This document shows, piece by piece, positions 1 to 7,982 of a stretch of DNA of 22,054 nt (positions within the stretch are counted from its first letter, which is position 1; the number at the start of each line of letters is the position of its first letter). The notes beneath the pieces were generated by a model. That model made no database searches. It had not been told where the DNA came from and saw only the letters and a program-made list of their open reading frames with translations. The position numbers were made by a program, and so were the translations under genes. The DNA comes from Candidatus Kapaibacterium sp. (GTDB lineage Bacteria > Bacteroidota > Ignavibacteria > Kapaibacteriales > UBA961). The stretch lies in assembly GCA_023259575.1 (NCBI GenBank), contig JALRHN010000013.1:1-22054 (forward strand), given 5' to 3'.

Positions 1-89
1 ATATAAGCAAGAATAAAGAAATCATTGCTATGATAGCGTATCTTCAAAGATTAGGTACAGATATAAAAGCAATACCTTCAAAAAAATAG
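1..89 (+). CDS. C-terminal fragment resembling cytochrome c oxidase cbb3 subunit II (CcoO or fused CcoNO), 5' truncated
   Basis: The frame is open from the window edge to TAG at 87-89 and gives 28 residues. It contains the run IIAMIAYLQRLGTD, which resembles the end of the mono-haem cytochrome c subunit of cbb3-type oxidases (pattern xIxALIAYLQxLGT). If correct, this is the last part of a membrane-anchored periplasmic cytochrome c domain that passes electrons to the CcoN catalytic subunit. Only the tail is present, so haem motif, anchor and any CcoN fusion cannot be checked. Two hairpins follow immediately, so the transcription unit appears to end here. The call rests on one short conserved stretch. 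Confidence 0.55.
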   Translation, partial: ISKNKEIIAMIAYLQRLGTDIKAIPSKK

Positions 90-95
90 CACTTT

Positions 96-113
96 AAGGG
101 CTTTGCCCTTTTC
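96..113 (+). terminator. Small terminator-like hairpin after the cbb3-like gene
   Basis: AAGGGC (96-101), loop TTT, GCCCTT (105-110), then TT and a pyrimidine run. It lies 6 bases after the stop codon. The stem is 6 bp and the T-run is short, so this may be a weak terminator or an mRNA 3' end. Its arms match those of the stronger terminator at 9426-9452. Confidence 0.5.
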
Positions 114-129
114 CTCCCAAAAACATATC

Positions 130-162
130 AGCAGAAGTACATTAATATGTGCTTCTGCTTTT
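130..162 (+). terminator. Rho-independent terminator
   Basis: Arms at 130-142 and 147-159 form a 13-bp stem with a single T-G wobble and a four-base TAAT loop. A short T-run (159-162) follows. It is the stronger of two stacked hairpins after the cbb3-like gene and separates that unit from the OmpA-type gene. Confidence 0.7.
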
Positions 163-187
163 ATGCTTATGGCAATTATACCAACAA

Positions 188-219
188 ATTGCATATTCTA
201 AAACAAATCAGCATTTTTG
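188..219 (+). promoter_or_regulatory. Possible Bacteroidota-type promoter for the OmpA-type gene
   Basis: ATTG at 188-191 and CATTTTTG at 212-219 are 20 bases apart. Each has one mismatch to the Bacteroidota consensus TTTG-N19-TAnnTTTG. The ATG used here (289) lies about 70 bases downstream, and the region follows a terminator. Sequence match only. Confidence 0.3.
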
Positions 220-288
220 TGATAGATAAATAATCCACGTAATTCGTTTGATAATAAATCCTTACACATTGTGAATCGTGGAAACTCT

Positions 289-1047
289 ATGAAGTCCATA
301 TTTTTAGCAATAGTTTCAGTGTTATGTTTAGTAATTACTGTATCAGCACAAACTAAATCATCCAAAAAATCTGGTTTTGATTTTGGCATTTATGGCGGTA
401 TTAATTACAATTTTCACACACCCAATTTTCCAGTTGATAGCGGCACAGGGAATGCTGCACCATTAAGCAAAGACATTATTTTCAATACAAATAATACTTC
501 TTTAAGTTTTCATGGTGGATTTCTTTTTAATTATGATCTTTCACCTCGATTTACTTTATCAGGACGAATTGGAATACAGGGCTTAGGTGCTGATTTATCT
601 GCAAAGGATACAAAGCCAGACACATCTATATCTGGTGGATCTATAGCAACTACACATACTTTTTCATCTTCAATTTCTACACTAGAAATTTCTCCTACTG
701 TAAAAATCAATAATCTTTTTGAAAATAGTCCAGCTTATGTGCTTGCTGGAATCGAATTAGGATTTCCAATTTCAGCTACATATCAGCATAGTGAAACTGC
801 AGATATTCAGAATGCTTCTTTTTCTAATAAAGTGTATGCAACTGATATTACTATTCCAGAGGCATCTGCTAGATATGGAATTATTATTGGTGCTGGGATT
901 CCGCTTGATTTTTATGGATATCAACTTACACCAGAAATCAGTTATCGTAAAAGTGTCATAAATAATATAAGCTCTGTTTTATCAACATGGAATGTAGATC
1001 AAATTCGTATCGGATTTGCAATTAAACTTGGACCAAATGAAACATAA
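289..1047 (+). CDS. Outer-membrane beta-barrel protein; N-terminal half of an OmpA-family gene interrupted by TAA
   Basis: From ATG 289 the frame encodes 252 residues. A signal peptide (MKSIFLAIVSVLCLVITVSA, then Q) is followed by alternating hydrophobic strands with glycine and aromatic ends (FDFGIYGGINYNF, LSGRIGIQG, IRIGFAIKLG). This pattern is typical of PorT-like outer-membrane barrels. A GTG at 271 is in frame, but the ATG places the charged residue and hydrophobic core correctly. TAA at 1045-1047 stops it just before a proline-rich linker. The same frame is open from 1048 to 2259 and encodes the OmpA domains, so the natural product is probably one protein of about 655 residues. As it stands, this half could still be exported and inserted as a barrel without its peptidoglycan-binding part. 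Confidence 0.75.
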   Translation: MKSIFLAIVSVLCLVITVSAQTKSSKKSGFDFGIYGGINYNFHTPNFPVDSGTGNAAPLSKDIIFNTNNTSLSFHGGFLFNYDLSPRFTLSGRIGIQGLGADLSAKDTKPDTSISGGSIATTHTFSSSISTLEISPTVKINNLFENSPAYVLAGIELGFPISATYQHSETADIQNASFSNKVYATDITIPEASARYGIIIGAGIPLDFYGYQLTPEISYRKSVINNISSVLSTWNVDQIRIGFAIKLGPNET

Positions 1048-1128
1048 CCCGAAGTAATTCCAGCACCAAAAATTGGTATAGAAAGCATTGGTTCTTATGA
1101 AGATGGTGGTGCTTATAAAAAACTAGAT

Positions 1129-2259
1129 ATGAATGGAATCAAAGTTGAAGATATTCAATACACAGAACTATTTCCTTTTATTCCATATATATTTTTCAAA
1201 GCAAATAGTGATAAACCAGATGAAACAATTCAGTATATGAATGCTGGTGATGCGAGAGGTAAATTTACATTAGAAGCATTACCTCAAGACGCAATTGAAA
1301 TCAATAAAAGAACATTAGATATCATTGGAACAAGAATGATAGATAATCCTGAAGCAACACTTATGTGTATTGGTTCTACCGATGGAAAAACCGAAGCTAA
1401 AAATAAAGGATTAGGATTACGCAGAGCTCAATATGCCAAAACATATTTAACCAGTAATTTTGGTATTGCAGCAGATCGTATCGGAACAGAAACTAGAAGT
1501 GTCCCAGAAAATCCTTCTGCATTAAATATAGAAGATGGAATGGTAGAAAATCGCAGAGTAGATTTTAAATCTAATTCAAGCGAAATATTACAACCTATTA
1601 TGATAAAAGGTGATGGAACTAGAATTGCAAAACCAGAAATGCTGGAATTCCGTCCAATCGAAGTCCCAGATTCTACTATATCTTCTTGGACATTATCTAT
1701 ATCACAAGCTGGCCGCACTTTACGTGAATATGTAGGCATAGGATCTCCAACTGCTCAACGCTGGGTGATACGTCCTAATGAATTATCAAATTCACAAGTG
1801 CCAATTGATTATACATTAACTGCAATGAATTCAGCAGGCGGCAAAGCAGATACCAGTGGATCAATCCCAGTGGAATATAGGGCTAGCTTAATGAATTCTG
1901 TAGAAACCAGAGCAGATATGACAGTTTCAAAATTCTCATTGATTTTGTTTGATTTTGATAAATCAGATATTCCAGAAGAGAATATTGCAATCTTAAAGAA
2001 ATATGTAACTCCTGTTATTAAAGGAAATTCAAAAGTTAAAATTTTTGGATATACAGATAAAATTGGCCCTGATCTGTACAATAAGACATTATCTACCGAT
2101 AGAGCTAATGCAGTGAGAGATATTCTTCAAACACAAATTCCTGATGCAATGTATGAAGCATTTGGTAGAGGTGAAGACGTTCCGATTTTTGATAATGATA
2201 TTGCTACAGGACGTCTACTTTCTAGAACTGTACAGATTTATGTAGAAACTCCACGCTAA
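1129..2259 (+). CDS. Tandem OmpA-like domain protein; C-terminal half of the interrupted OmpA-family gene
   Basis: This is the in-frame continuation of the gene that starts at 289. Open sequence begins at 1048 directly after the TAA with a linker (PEVIPAPK); the first ATG is 1129. After a conserved-looking segment ELFPFIPYIFF (residues 14-24), a first OmpA-like peptidoglycan-binding domain spans about 80-147 (GSTDGKTEAKN, LGLRRAQYAK, ENRRVDF). An Ig-like linker spans about 180-250. A second OmpA-like domain spans about 266-374 (LILFDFDKSDIPEEN, GYTDKIG, LSTDRANAVRDIL). Such proteins anchor the outer membrane to peptidoglycan. Starting at 1129 there is no signal peptide and no good ribosome-binding site, so independent export is unlikely. 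It probably functions only if the stop is an assembly error or is read through. Natural stop TAA, then a terminator. Confidence 0.75.
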   Translation: MNGIKVEDIQYTELFPFIPYIFFKANSDKPDETIQYMNAGDARGKFTLEALPQDAIEINKRTLDIIGTRMIDNPEATLMCIGSTDGKTEAKNKGLGLRRAQYAKTYLTSNFGIAADRIGTETRSVPENPSALNIEDGMVENRRVDFKSNSSEILQPIMIKGDGTRIAKPEMLEFRPIEVPDSTISSWTLSISQAGRTLREYVGIGSPTAQRWVIRPNELSNSQVPIDYTLTAMNSAGGKADTSGSIPVEYRASLMNSVETRADMTVSKFSLILFDFDKSDIPEENIAILKKYVTPVIKGNSKVKIFGYTDKIGPDLYNKTLSTDRANAVRDILQTQIPDAMYEAFGRGEDVPIFDNDIATGRLLSRTVQIYVETPR

Positions 2260-2286
2260 TTATTTTTAGCCTTTAATTGTATTATT

Positions 2287-2320
2287 GCCGGCGAGAGGTT
2301 TTTCCTTTCGTCGGCTTTAT
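2287..2320 (+). terminator. Rho-independent terminator after the OmpA-type gene
   Basis: GCCGGCGAGAGG (2287-2298) pairs with CCTTTCGTCGGC (2304-2315) over 12 bp, including two G-T pairs, around a TTTTT loop. TTTAT follows. It lies 27 bases after the stop codon and ends the transcription unit before rlmN. Confidence 0.8.
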
Positions 2321-2342
2321 TTCTTGATATCAAACGGTTTAT

Positions 2343-3509
2343 ATGCAACAACTTAATAGTTCTCATCCTGCAATGGCATGTATAAGCAATTTCTCACTTG
2401 CAGATATTGAAACGTATATTGAAAGTATAGGTGAGCATAACTATAGGTCTAAACAAATCTTTACATCATTATATGATAAAAAAAATATTGCTCTTCATTC
2501 ATTTGATGCAATAACAGTAATACCAAAATATTTAAGAGAACAATTATCAAAAGATTTTGGACCACATTTTAGATCAGTAACACTAAAAAACAAGCAAGTA
2601 TCTAAAGATGGAACATGCAAAATGCTTTTTTCATTATTAGATGATACAGCAATAGAAACTGTTCTGATTCCAAGTGAATTGGTAAATGCAGAGGGTGAAC
2701 CAAAAAGGAAGACATTATGCATTTCTACACAAGCTGGTTGCGCTTTGGGATGTGCATTTTGTGCAACTGCTTCATTAAAATTAAGAAGGAATTTAGCTGT
2801 ATCTGAAATTGTAGATCAGTTTATGGCTGCTAGAGAAATCTGTGATACTCAGATTACAAATATCGTTTTTATGGGAATGGGTGAACCCTTACTTAATTAT
2901 GATAATGTTATGAAAGCTGTTGAAATACTTACTGATAAAGAACATGGCCTAATGAATAGCAAGCATATTACGCTTTCTACAGCAGGAGTAATACCTGGCA
3001 TAATAAAAATGGCAGATCAAAAATCCAGCATTAAATTAGCTTTATCTTTACATGCAACAACAGATGCACAAAGAATATCTATAATGCCAATTGCAAAAAA
3101 ATATTCATTAAAAGAACTGGGAGATGCTTTAGAATATTATTATCGCAAGACAAAAAATCCTGTTACATATGAATATATATTGTTTCAAGGTGTAAATGAT
3201 TCTGAAGCAGATGCAAAAAGGCTTGCAAAAATCACAAGAAGAATTCCTTCGAAAGTAAATGTTATACCATTTCACGAAATAGAATTTACTTCCCCTACTG
3301 GAATTTCTGCCACATTAAAACCGGCTCCTGAACAAACATTTCTTGCATTTATACAATCACTTAAAGCAAAAGGTGTAATGGTAATGATTAGATCATCAAG
3401 TGGTTTAGATATAGATGCAGCTTGTGGGCAATTAGCTTTTTCGAATAGCAAACTCCTGAAGTCTTTTATTGAAACCACAGACTTATCCCCTTTGCAGGCC
3501 TTGGAATGA
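2343..3509 (+). CDS. rlmN: Dual-specificity RNA methyltransferase RlmN (radical SAM)
   Basis: This 388-residue protein matches RlmN, which methylates C2 of A2503 in 23S rRNA and of A37 in some tRNAs. The radical-SAM motif CALGCAFC gives cluster ligands C133, C137 and C140. C126, in TLCISTQ, sits seven residues before C133, as does the proton-abstracting Cys in E. coli RlmN. C361, in GLDIDAACGQL, is the methyl-carrying Cys. The GMGEPLLNYDNV segment is also typical. Length is usual for the family. ATG 2343 directly follows the upstream terminator; the ribosome-binding site is weak, as is common in Bacteroidota. The stop overlaps the next start as ATGA (3506-3509), so translation is probably coupled to the secreted protein downstream. 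Confidence 0.97.
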   Translation: MQQLNSSHPAMACISNFSLADIETYIESIGEHNYRSKQIFTSLYDKKNIALHSFDAITVIPKYLREQLSKDFGPHFRSVTLKNKQVSKDGTCKMLFSLLDDTAIETVLIPSELVNAEGEPKRKTLCISTQAGCALGCAFCATASLKLRRNLAVSEIVDQFMAAREICDTQITNIVFMGMGEPLLNYDNVMKAVEILTDKEHGLMNSKHITLSTAGVIPGIIKMADQKSSIKLALSLHATTDAQRISIMPIAKKYSLKELGDALEYYYRKTKNPVTYEYILFQGVNDSEADAKRLAKITRRIPSKVNVIPFHEIEFTSPTGISATLKPAPEQTFLAFIQSLKAKGVMVMIRSSSGLDIDAACGQLAFSNSKLLKSFIETTDLSPLQALE

Positions 3510-4447
3510 AGAGATATAGGCTATATATCATCATAATACAATTGCTTATTTCTCATTGTATTTGGGCTAAGGACACATGGAATAATGCAGTTTTCCAAAA
3601 TGTAATGCCAATTGAAAATAAGGCATATAGGCTTAGACTTATCAATGGTGATATATATACTGGAATATCTTTAGGAAAAGGAATTGATGCTTTAAGAGAA
3701 AATGGTAGTATCGAAGAAGCTATTGTGATAAAAACATTAAGTAATATAGATACAATATATGCTGATGATATAGCTGAAATTGTAGCTTTAGAAGATGCTT
3801 ATCGTTTTGACTCTCAATTATTTTTGATGCCAACAGCTAATCCAATTAAATCAAATCATTCTGTGCACATTACTGAACTTTGTTTTGCACAAGCACATAT
3901 AGGTTGGGATAGATTTTCTGTGATAGCAGGTGCATCGTTAATTCCAGGTATTACATGGCAAGAACAAATAAAATTACTAAATGTAAAAGCAACTCTGTAT
4001 CAAGAAAACAATGTATATATGCCTGGTAAATATGCATTTGCAACAGGTATAAATCTTGGTTTTGCAAATAACAATAATGCAATTCAACATATATATGCAG
4101 TTGGATCTTTTACGATGGAAAGAACAACATTAACCACAACAGCATTTTATAAAGTTGGTGTTTCTGATCTATATGAAGCAAAAGCATCTTCTTTTGGGTC
4201 TACCATTATTTCTATGCCTAATGGGACGCTTGGTTTGGGTTTAGGTTTCGATACTAGATTATCAGACAGACATGAAACAAGAGCAATTGCAGAATTATGG
4301 TGTTTAGATATTTTAAAACCCCGCAATTCTGCAGCATTTATAGGTATTCGTTTACATAGTTCTGTTTATGCAGCAGATTTTGGACTTTCCCTTTTTTCTG
4401 CTCCATTTATTATTCCGGCATGTTCATTTAAATGGATGCCATTTTAA
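3506..4447 (+). CDS. Uncharacterised secreted protein, short beta domain plus barrel-like region
   Basis: 313 residues beginning with a likely signal peptide (about 1-21, ending IWA before KD). Residues about 40-90 form short beta strands (YRLRLINGDIYTG, IDTIYADDIAEIV), like small strand-rich domains seen at the N-termini of some Bacteroidota envelope proteins. From about 105 the sequence resembles a recurrent Bacteroidota pattern: LFLMPTANPI, strands such as IGWDRFSVIAGASLIPG, and a final aromatic residue (WMPF). That suggests an outer-membrane barrel. I do not recognise a named family or function. It overlaps rlmN by 4 bases and lies 12 bases before dxr, so it is probably cotranscribed with both. 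The pairing with housekeeping genes gives no functional clue. Confidence 0.85.
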   Translation: MKRYRLYIIIIQLLISHCIWAKDTWNNAVFQNVMPIENKAYRLRLINGDIYTGISLGKGIDALRENGSIEEAIVIKTLSNIDTIYADDIAEIVALEDAYRFDSQLFLMPTANPIKSNHSVHITELCFAQAHIGWDRFSVIAGASLIPGITWQEQIKLLNVKATLYQENNVYMPGKYAFATGINLGFANNNNAIQHIYAVGSFTMERTTLTTTAFYKVGVSDLYEAKASSFGSTIISMPNGTLGLGLGFDTRLSDRHETRAIAELWCLDILKPRNSAAFIGIRLHSSVYAADFGLSLFSAPFIIPACSFKWMPF

Positions 4448-4459
4448 AAAGGTTACTTT

Positions 4460-5617
4460 GTGAGAACTCTTACGATTTTAGGCTCAACTGGCTCTATTGG
4501 CACACAAACATTAGATGTTTTAGATAGATTTCCTGAAGAGTTTCAGCTTAATTTTTTGACTGCACATACCAGAATAGCAGATTTAGAAGCTCAAGCTTTA
4601 CGATATCAACCTAAAGGTGTTGCCATAAGTAATGAAGCTTGCTGGAAAGAATTTAAGAAAAACACAAAATTTACTGGTGAAATCTTATGTGGCGAAGAAG
4701 GAATAATCGCTGCAGCTGCAGATAATTCTAATGATATCGTTATGCAGGCATTAGTTGGTTTTAGCGGAGTAATGCCTACACTTGCTGCAATTCAGGCAGG
4801 AACATCAATTGCTTTAGCAAATAAAGAAACATTAGTGAGTGCCGGAAGCATAGTAATGAAAGCTGCACAAGATAAGAATGTTCCAATTCTTGCCGTTGAT
4901 AGCGAACATAGTGCTATTCTGCAATGCTTAAGCGGTGAAAATCATAATTCTATCGAAAAACTGATATTAACTGCCTCTGGCGGACCATTTAGAACATTAC
5001 CTCAAGATGAATTTAGTTCTATCACAGTAGAAAAGGCTTTAAAACATCCAAATTGGGTTATGGGTAGTAAAATCACAATCGATTCATCTACATTAATGAA
5101 TAAAGGTTTTGAAGTAATTGAAGCACATTATTTATTTGATATTTCTACGGAACATATTGAAGTTATTATACATCCACAAAGCATAATACATTCAATGATT
5201 CAATTTACAGATGGTTCTATAAAAGCACAATTAGGAACCCCAGACATGAGAATTCCTATTATGTATGCTATGTTTTATCCTGAACATAAGCCAGCTGATT
5301 TACCCAGACTCGATTTAATCTCTATGGGTGATTTATCTTTTCAAAAACCAGATCTTCAGAAATTTCCTTGTCTTGCGCTAGCCTATCAAGCTTTATCAAT
5401 AGGTGGAATTGCACCAGCAACAATTAATGCTGCCAATGAAATAGCAGTTCAGGCTTTCTTAAAAAAACACATATCATTCAACCAAATACCTCAAGCAATA
5501 GAATTTACATTACATGCAATGCCAATAATACATCAACCATCTATAACCGATATCAGCAATGCAGATAACGAAGCCAGAAAGATTGCAGCAGAATTTCTTC
5601 GATATAAAATATCTTAG
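4460..5617 (+). CDS. dxr: 1-deoxy-D-xylulose 5-phosphate reductoisomerase
   Basis: This enzyme converts DXP to MEP with NADPH, the second step of the MEP isoprenoid pathway, in the cytoplasm. The NADPH-binding GSTGSIG lies at residues 8-14. ANKETLVSAG, the metal and substrate segment DSEHSAI, TASGGPFR, HPNWVMGSKITIDSSTLMNK and GTPDMRIPI follow in the family order. Length (385) is normal. The start is GTG at 4460, supported by AAGG at 4449-4452 seven bases upstream and by the motif beginning eight residues in. The TAG stop at 5615-5617 is followed by a 267-bp gap. In this window it is the only MEP-pathway gene. Confidence 0.97.
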   Translation: MRTLTILGSTGSIGTQTLDVLDRFPEEFQLNFLTAHTRIADLEAQALRYQPKGVAISNEACWKEFKKNTKFTGEILCGEEGIIAAAADNSNDIVMQALVGFSGVMPTLAAIQAGTSIALANKETLVSAGSIVMKAAQDKNVPILAVDSEHSAILQCLSGENHNSIEKLILTASGGPFRTLPQDEFSSITVEKALKHPNWVMGSKITIDSSTLMNKGFEVIEAHYLFDISTEHIEVIIHPQSIIHSMIQFTDGSIKAQLGTPDMRIPIMYAMFYPEHKPADLPRLDLISMGDLSFQKPDLQKFPCLALAYQALSIGGIAPATINAANEIAVQAFLKKHISFNQIPQAIEFTLHAMPIIHQPSITDISNADNEARKIAAEFLRYKIS

Positions 5618-5684
5618 AAAATCATGATCTTGCAATAAATATGAATATGATATGTCTTAGCGATGTGATTTTCAAAGATCATAT

Positions 5685-5716
5685 TTTGGCTATTGAATAT
5701 CATAGAACGATATTTG
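5685..5716 (+). promoter_or_regulatory. Possible Bacteroidota-type promoter for porX
   Basis: TTTG at 5685-5688 and GATATTTG at 5709-5716 (one mismatch to TAnnTTTG) are 20 bases apart. A start near 5723 would give porX a leader of about 160 bases. Sequence match only. Confidence 0.3.
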
Positions 5717-5827
5717 CAAAGTATACTTTCATATTTCTCTCATAATTAACGAGGAAATCATACCCCTTGAGCCCTTTATTCAGTTACATTCCAGCTATTG
5801 TTAGTTGTTATTAGCTTGTTTGATGTG

Positions 5828-5877
5828 TACCGCTTAAGCGGAGTATTGCTTTCACTTTTCGTAAGAAATTCGGAGTA
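5828..5877 (+). promoter_or_regulatory. Palindrome and direct repeat in the porX leader
   Basis: CCGCTTAAGCGG (5830-5841) is a perfect 12-base palindrome. CGGAGTA occurs at 5839-5845, overlapping it, and again at 5871-5877, just before porX. The second copy contains the GGAG that probably serves as ribosome-binding site (5872-5875, 9 bases before ATG). The arrangement could be an operator or an mRNA control element; no known motif is recognised. Elsewhere in 5618-5884 I see only a 34-codon open frame (5641-5745) without support. Confidence 0.3.
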
Positions 5878-5884
5878 GTTAATT

Positions 5885-7459
5885 ATGGAGCCTTCTAAAA
5901 AGCGCATTTTGTGGATTGATGATGAAATTGATTTATTAAGACCACATATAATCCTGCTAAATCAAAGAGGATATGACGTTAAAACCGCAACTAATGGGGA
6001 AGATGCAATTGAATTAGCATCTGTTGAACAATTCGATCTTATATTTCTTGATGAGTCCATGATGGGGATGTCTGGCTTAGAAACATTAGGCTTTTTAAAA
6101 GATATAGACCCCTCAACACCTGTTGTGATGGTAACCAAAAATGAAGCTGAAGATTTAATGGAAGAAGCAATTGGACGAAAAATCAATGATTATCTAACAA
6201 AACCAGTAAATCCAGCACAAATCCTAGCAGCTTGTAAAAAATTCCTTGAATCAAGAAGAATAACCGAACAAAAAATCACGCAAGATTATCTGCAAGGATT
6301 TAGTGAAATTTCTAGAAGATTATATGGTTTTTTAGATTGGTCTGATTGGTTGGATATCTATATAAAACTTGTGAATTGGAGCATAGAATTAGATAAACAT
6401 CCAGAACTAGGATTTCATCAAACATTAAAAGATCAATGGCGTGAATGTAATGCCGAATTTGGAAAGTTTTTTGAAAATAATTATGAATCTTGGTTAAGAG
6501 GCGATGATGCTTCGGCTCCGAAATTATCTCCCCACATAGCAGATAAATTCCTTTTGCCAAAACTCCAAAATGGACGTCCCACATTCTTTTTCGTTATTGA
6601 TTGCATGCGTCTTGACCAATGGCTGATGATGGAAGAGTTGATTCGACCATATTTTACAGTGCAGAAAGACTATTATTGTTCTATTGTTCCTACATCTACT
6701 CCATATGCAAGAAATGCAATTTTTGCAGGCTTATTTCCTTCTGAAATTCAAAAGCATTATCCACAATGGTGGACAGGCGATGCATTAGGTGTAAGTGAAC
6801 ACAGCCAAAATGCTCATGAAAAGCAATTATTAGATGCGCTGATCAAACGTAAACGCATTAATCTAAAAAATGAATTGTCTTATGTAAAAATCATAGACAC
6901 AGATTATGGCAAAAAAATTGAAAATGATATTCTTAGATATGCCCGGAATCATCTTACAGCAATTGTTGTAAATGCTGTAGACATGATAGCCCACTCGCGT
7001 TCTGATTATCCAATTTTAAAAGAAATTGCACCTGATGAATCGGCATATAGATCTTTAACAAAGTCTTGGTTTCAACATTCTAGTTTTCTAGGAATGCTTA
7101 AAACATTATCTCAAATCAAAGATATAAATATCGTGATTACTACAGATCACGGTTCTGTTCGATGCATGCATCCAGTAAAGGCTTTAGGTGATAGAGATAC
7201 GTCTACATGTCTTCGTTTTAAACATGGAAAAAATGTTAAAACTGAAGCAAAAAATGCCATGATGATTAAAAATCCTGAAGCATATAAACTTCCTGGGCAT
7301 GGTATAAATACTAATTATATCGTTGCTAAAGAGGATACATATTTTGTATATCCAACTGATTATAATCATTATGCGCAAAGATATCGCGATAGTTTTCAGC
7401 ATGGCGGAATTTCTTTAGAAGAAATGATATTACCTGTTATTATTCTTGAACCTCGTTAA
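5885..7459 (+). CDS. porX: PorX-type response regulator with PglZ domain
   Basis: Residues 1-125 form a receiver domain: acidic pair D12-D13 after ILWI, phospho-acceptor D56 in LIFLDESMMGMSG, the conserved Thr in VVMVTKN, and the Lys in DYLTKP. After a helical linker, a PglZ domain (alkaline phosphatase fold) begins near 233. It shows FFFVIDCMRLDQW (metal-ligand candidate D239), the nucleophile region PTSTPYAR (T270/T272), VNAVDMIAHS, TTDHGS and the ending HGGISLEEMILPVI. Length 524 matches PorX. In Bacteroidota, PorX works with the kinase PorY and a sigma factor to control type IX secretion, and its PglZ domain has been reported as an oligonucleotide phosphodiesterase. No PorY or T9SS structural gene lies in this window. 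GGAG at 5872-5875 precedes the ATG. Confidence 0.93.
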   Translation: MEPSKKRILWIDDEIDLLRPHIILLNQRGYDVKTATNGEDAIELASVEQFDLIFLDESMMGMSGLETLGFLKDIDPSTPVVMVTKNEAEDLMEEAIGRKINDYLTKPVNPAQILAACKKFLESRRITEQKITQDYLQGFSEISRRLYGFLDWSDWLDIYIKLVNWSIELDKHPELGFHQTLKDQWRECNAEFGKFFENNYESWLRGDDASAPKLSPHIADKFLLPKLQNGRPTFFFVIDCMRLDQWLMMEELIRPYFTVQKDYYCSIVPTSTPYARNAIFAGLFPSEIQKHYPQWWTGDALGVSEHSQNAHEKQLLDALIKRKRINLKNELSYVKIIDTDYGKKIENDILRYARNHLTAIVVNAVDMIAHSRSDYPILKEIAPDESAYRSLTKSWFQHSSFLGMLKTLSQIKDINIVITTDHGSVRCMHPVKALGDRDTSTCLRFKHGKNVKTEAKNAMMIKNPEAYKLPGHGINTNYIVAKEDTYFVYPTDYNHYAQRYRDSFQHGGISLEEMILPVIILEPR

Positions 7460-7517
7460 TCTTAGTTTAACCTTTGGTTTTACTATATACTATTTGTGTC
7501 ACATTAGAGCATTGCTT

Positions 7518-7982
7518 ATGGAATCGGAAAGCTACTTATCATATTCCGAAGAAGATACCCGTGCAATAGGCAAACGTTTTGCAGAACAATTATCTCATGG
7601 AGATATTATCACATTACTTGGTGATTTAGGAGCAGGAAAAACAGAATTTGTTCGTGGAATTTGTTCCTATTTTTCTGTGAATGAAATTGTATCTAGCCCA
7701 ACATTTACTATTATGAATCAGTATTTTGGTAATTCTCCTAATGGTGAAGAATTTACGATTTATCATATAGATTTATACAGAATTAATGATCCAAAGGAAT
7801 TAGAAGAAATAGGTTTTTCTGAATGTATGGCTGATTCTAAAGCTATTAAATTTGTGGAATGGCCTGAAAAAGCAGATAGTTTTATGCCACCAATTCACTG
7901 GCAAGTTGATGTAGGTGTAGATGAAGAACATGAACAACAAAGAACAATCACTATGATGTTTAAAGGAGAAGTTCAAGCATGA
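7518..7982 (+). CDS. tsaE: tRNA t6A synthesis ATPase TsaE
   Basis: TsaE is the ATPase that works with TsaB and TsaD to make N6-threonylcarbamoyladenosine at position 37 of ANN-decoding tRNAs. Visible are the Walker A GDLGAGKT (residues 35-42), the switch-like SPTFTIMNQY, HIDLYRI (Walker B region), EEIGFSE and KFVEWPEKA, in usual order. The 154-residue product from ATG 7518 has the normal size. A TTG at 7446 extends the frame into porX but adds residues unlike the family, so it was rejected. The TGA stop overlaps the tatD start as ATGA (7979-7982), so translation is probably coupled. Confidence 0.95.
   Translation: MESESYLSYSEEDTRAIGKRFAEQLSHGDIITLLGDLGAGKTEFVRGICSYFSVNEIVSSPTFTIMNQYFGNSPNGEEFTIYHIDLYRINDPKELEEIGFSECMADSKAIKFVEWPEKADSFMPPIHWQVDVGVDEEHEQQRTITMMFKGEVQA

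Noticed and set aside
198..389. Minus-strand 63-codon frame overlapping the OmpA-type gene start
   Set aside because: It runs antisense across a well-supported signal peptide and shows no protein-like features.
1045..1047. Genetic code change with TAA read as an amino acid
   Set aside because: TAA ends several other genes at their expected ends (second OmpA half, porX, purS), so general reassignment does not fit.
5617..5673. GAAAATCA/TGATTTTC inverted repeat as a dxr terminator
   Set aside because: The arms are 41 bases apart, the stem is AT-rich and no T-run follows.
5641..5745. 34-codon open frame in the dxr-porX spacer
   Set aside because: No ribosome-binding site, no recognisable motif, and it overlaps the candidate promoter.
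7460..7517. Promoter for tsaE in the 58-base gap after porX
   Set aside because: TTTG is present but the downstream box (ACTATTTG) has two mismatches, so it is not convincing.
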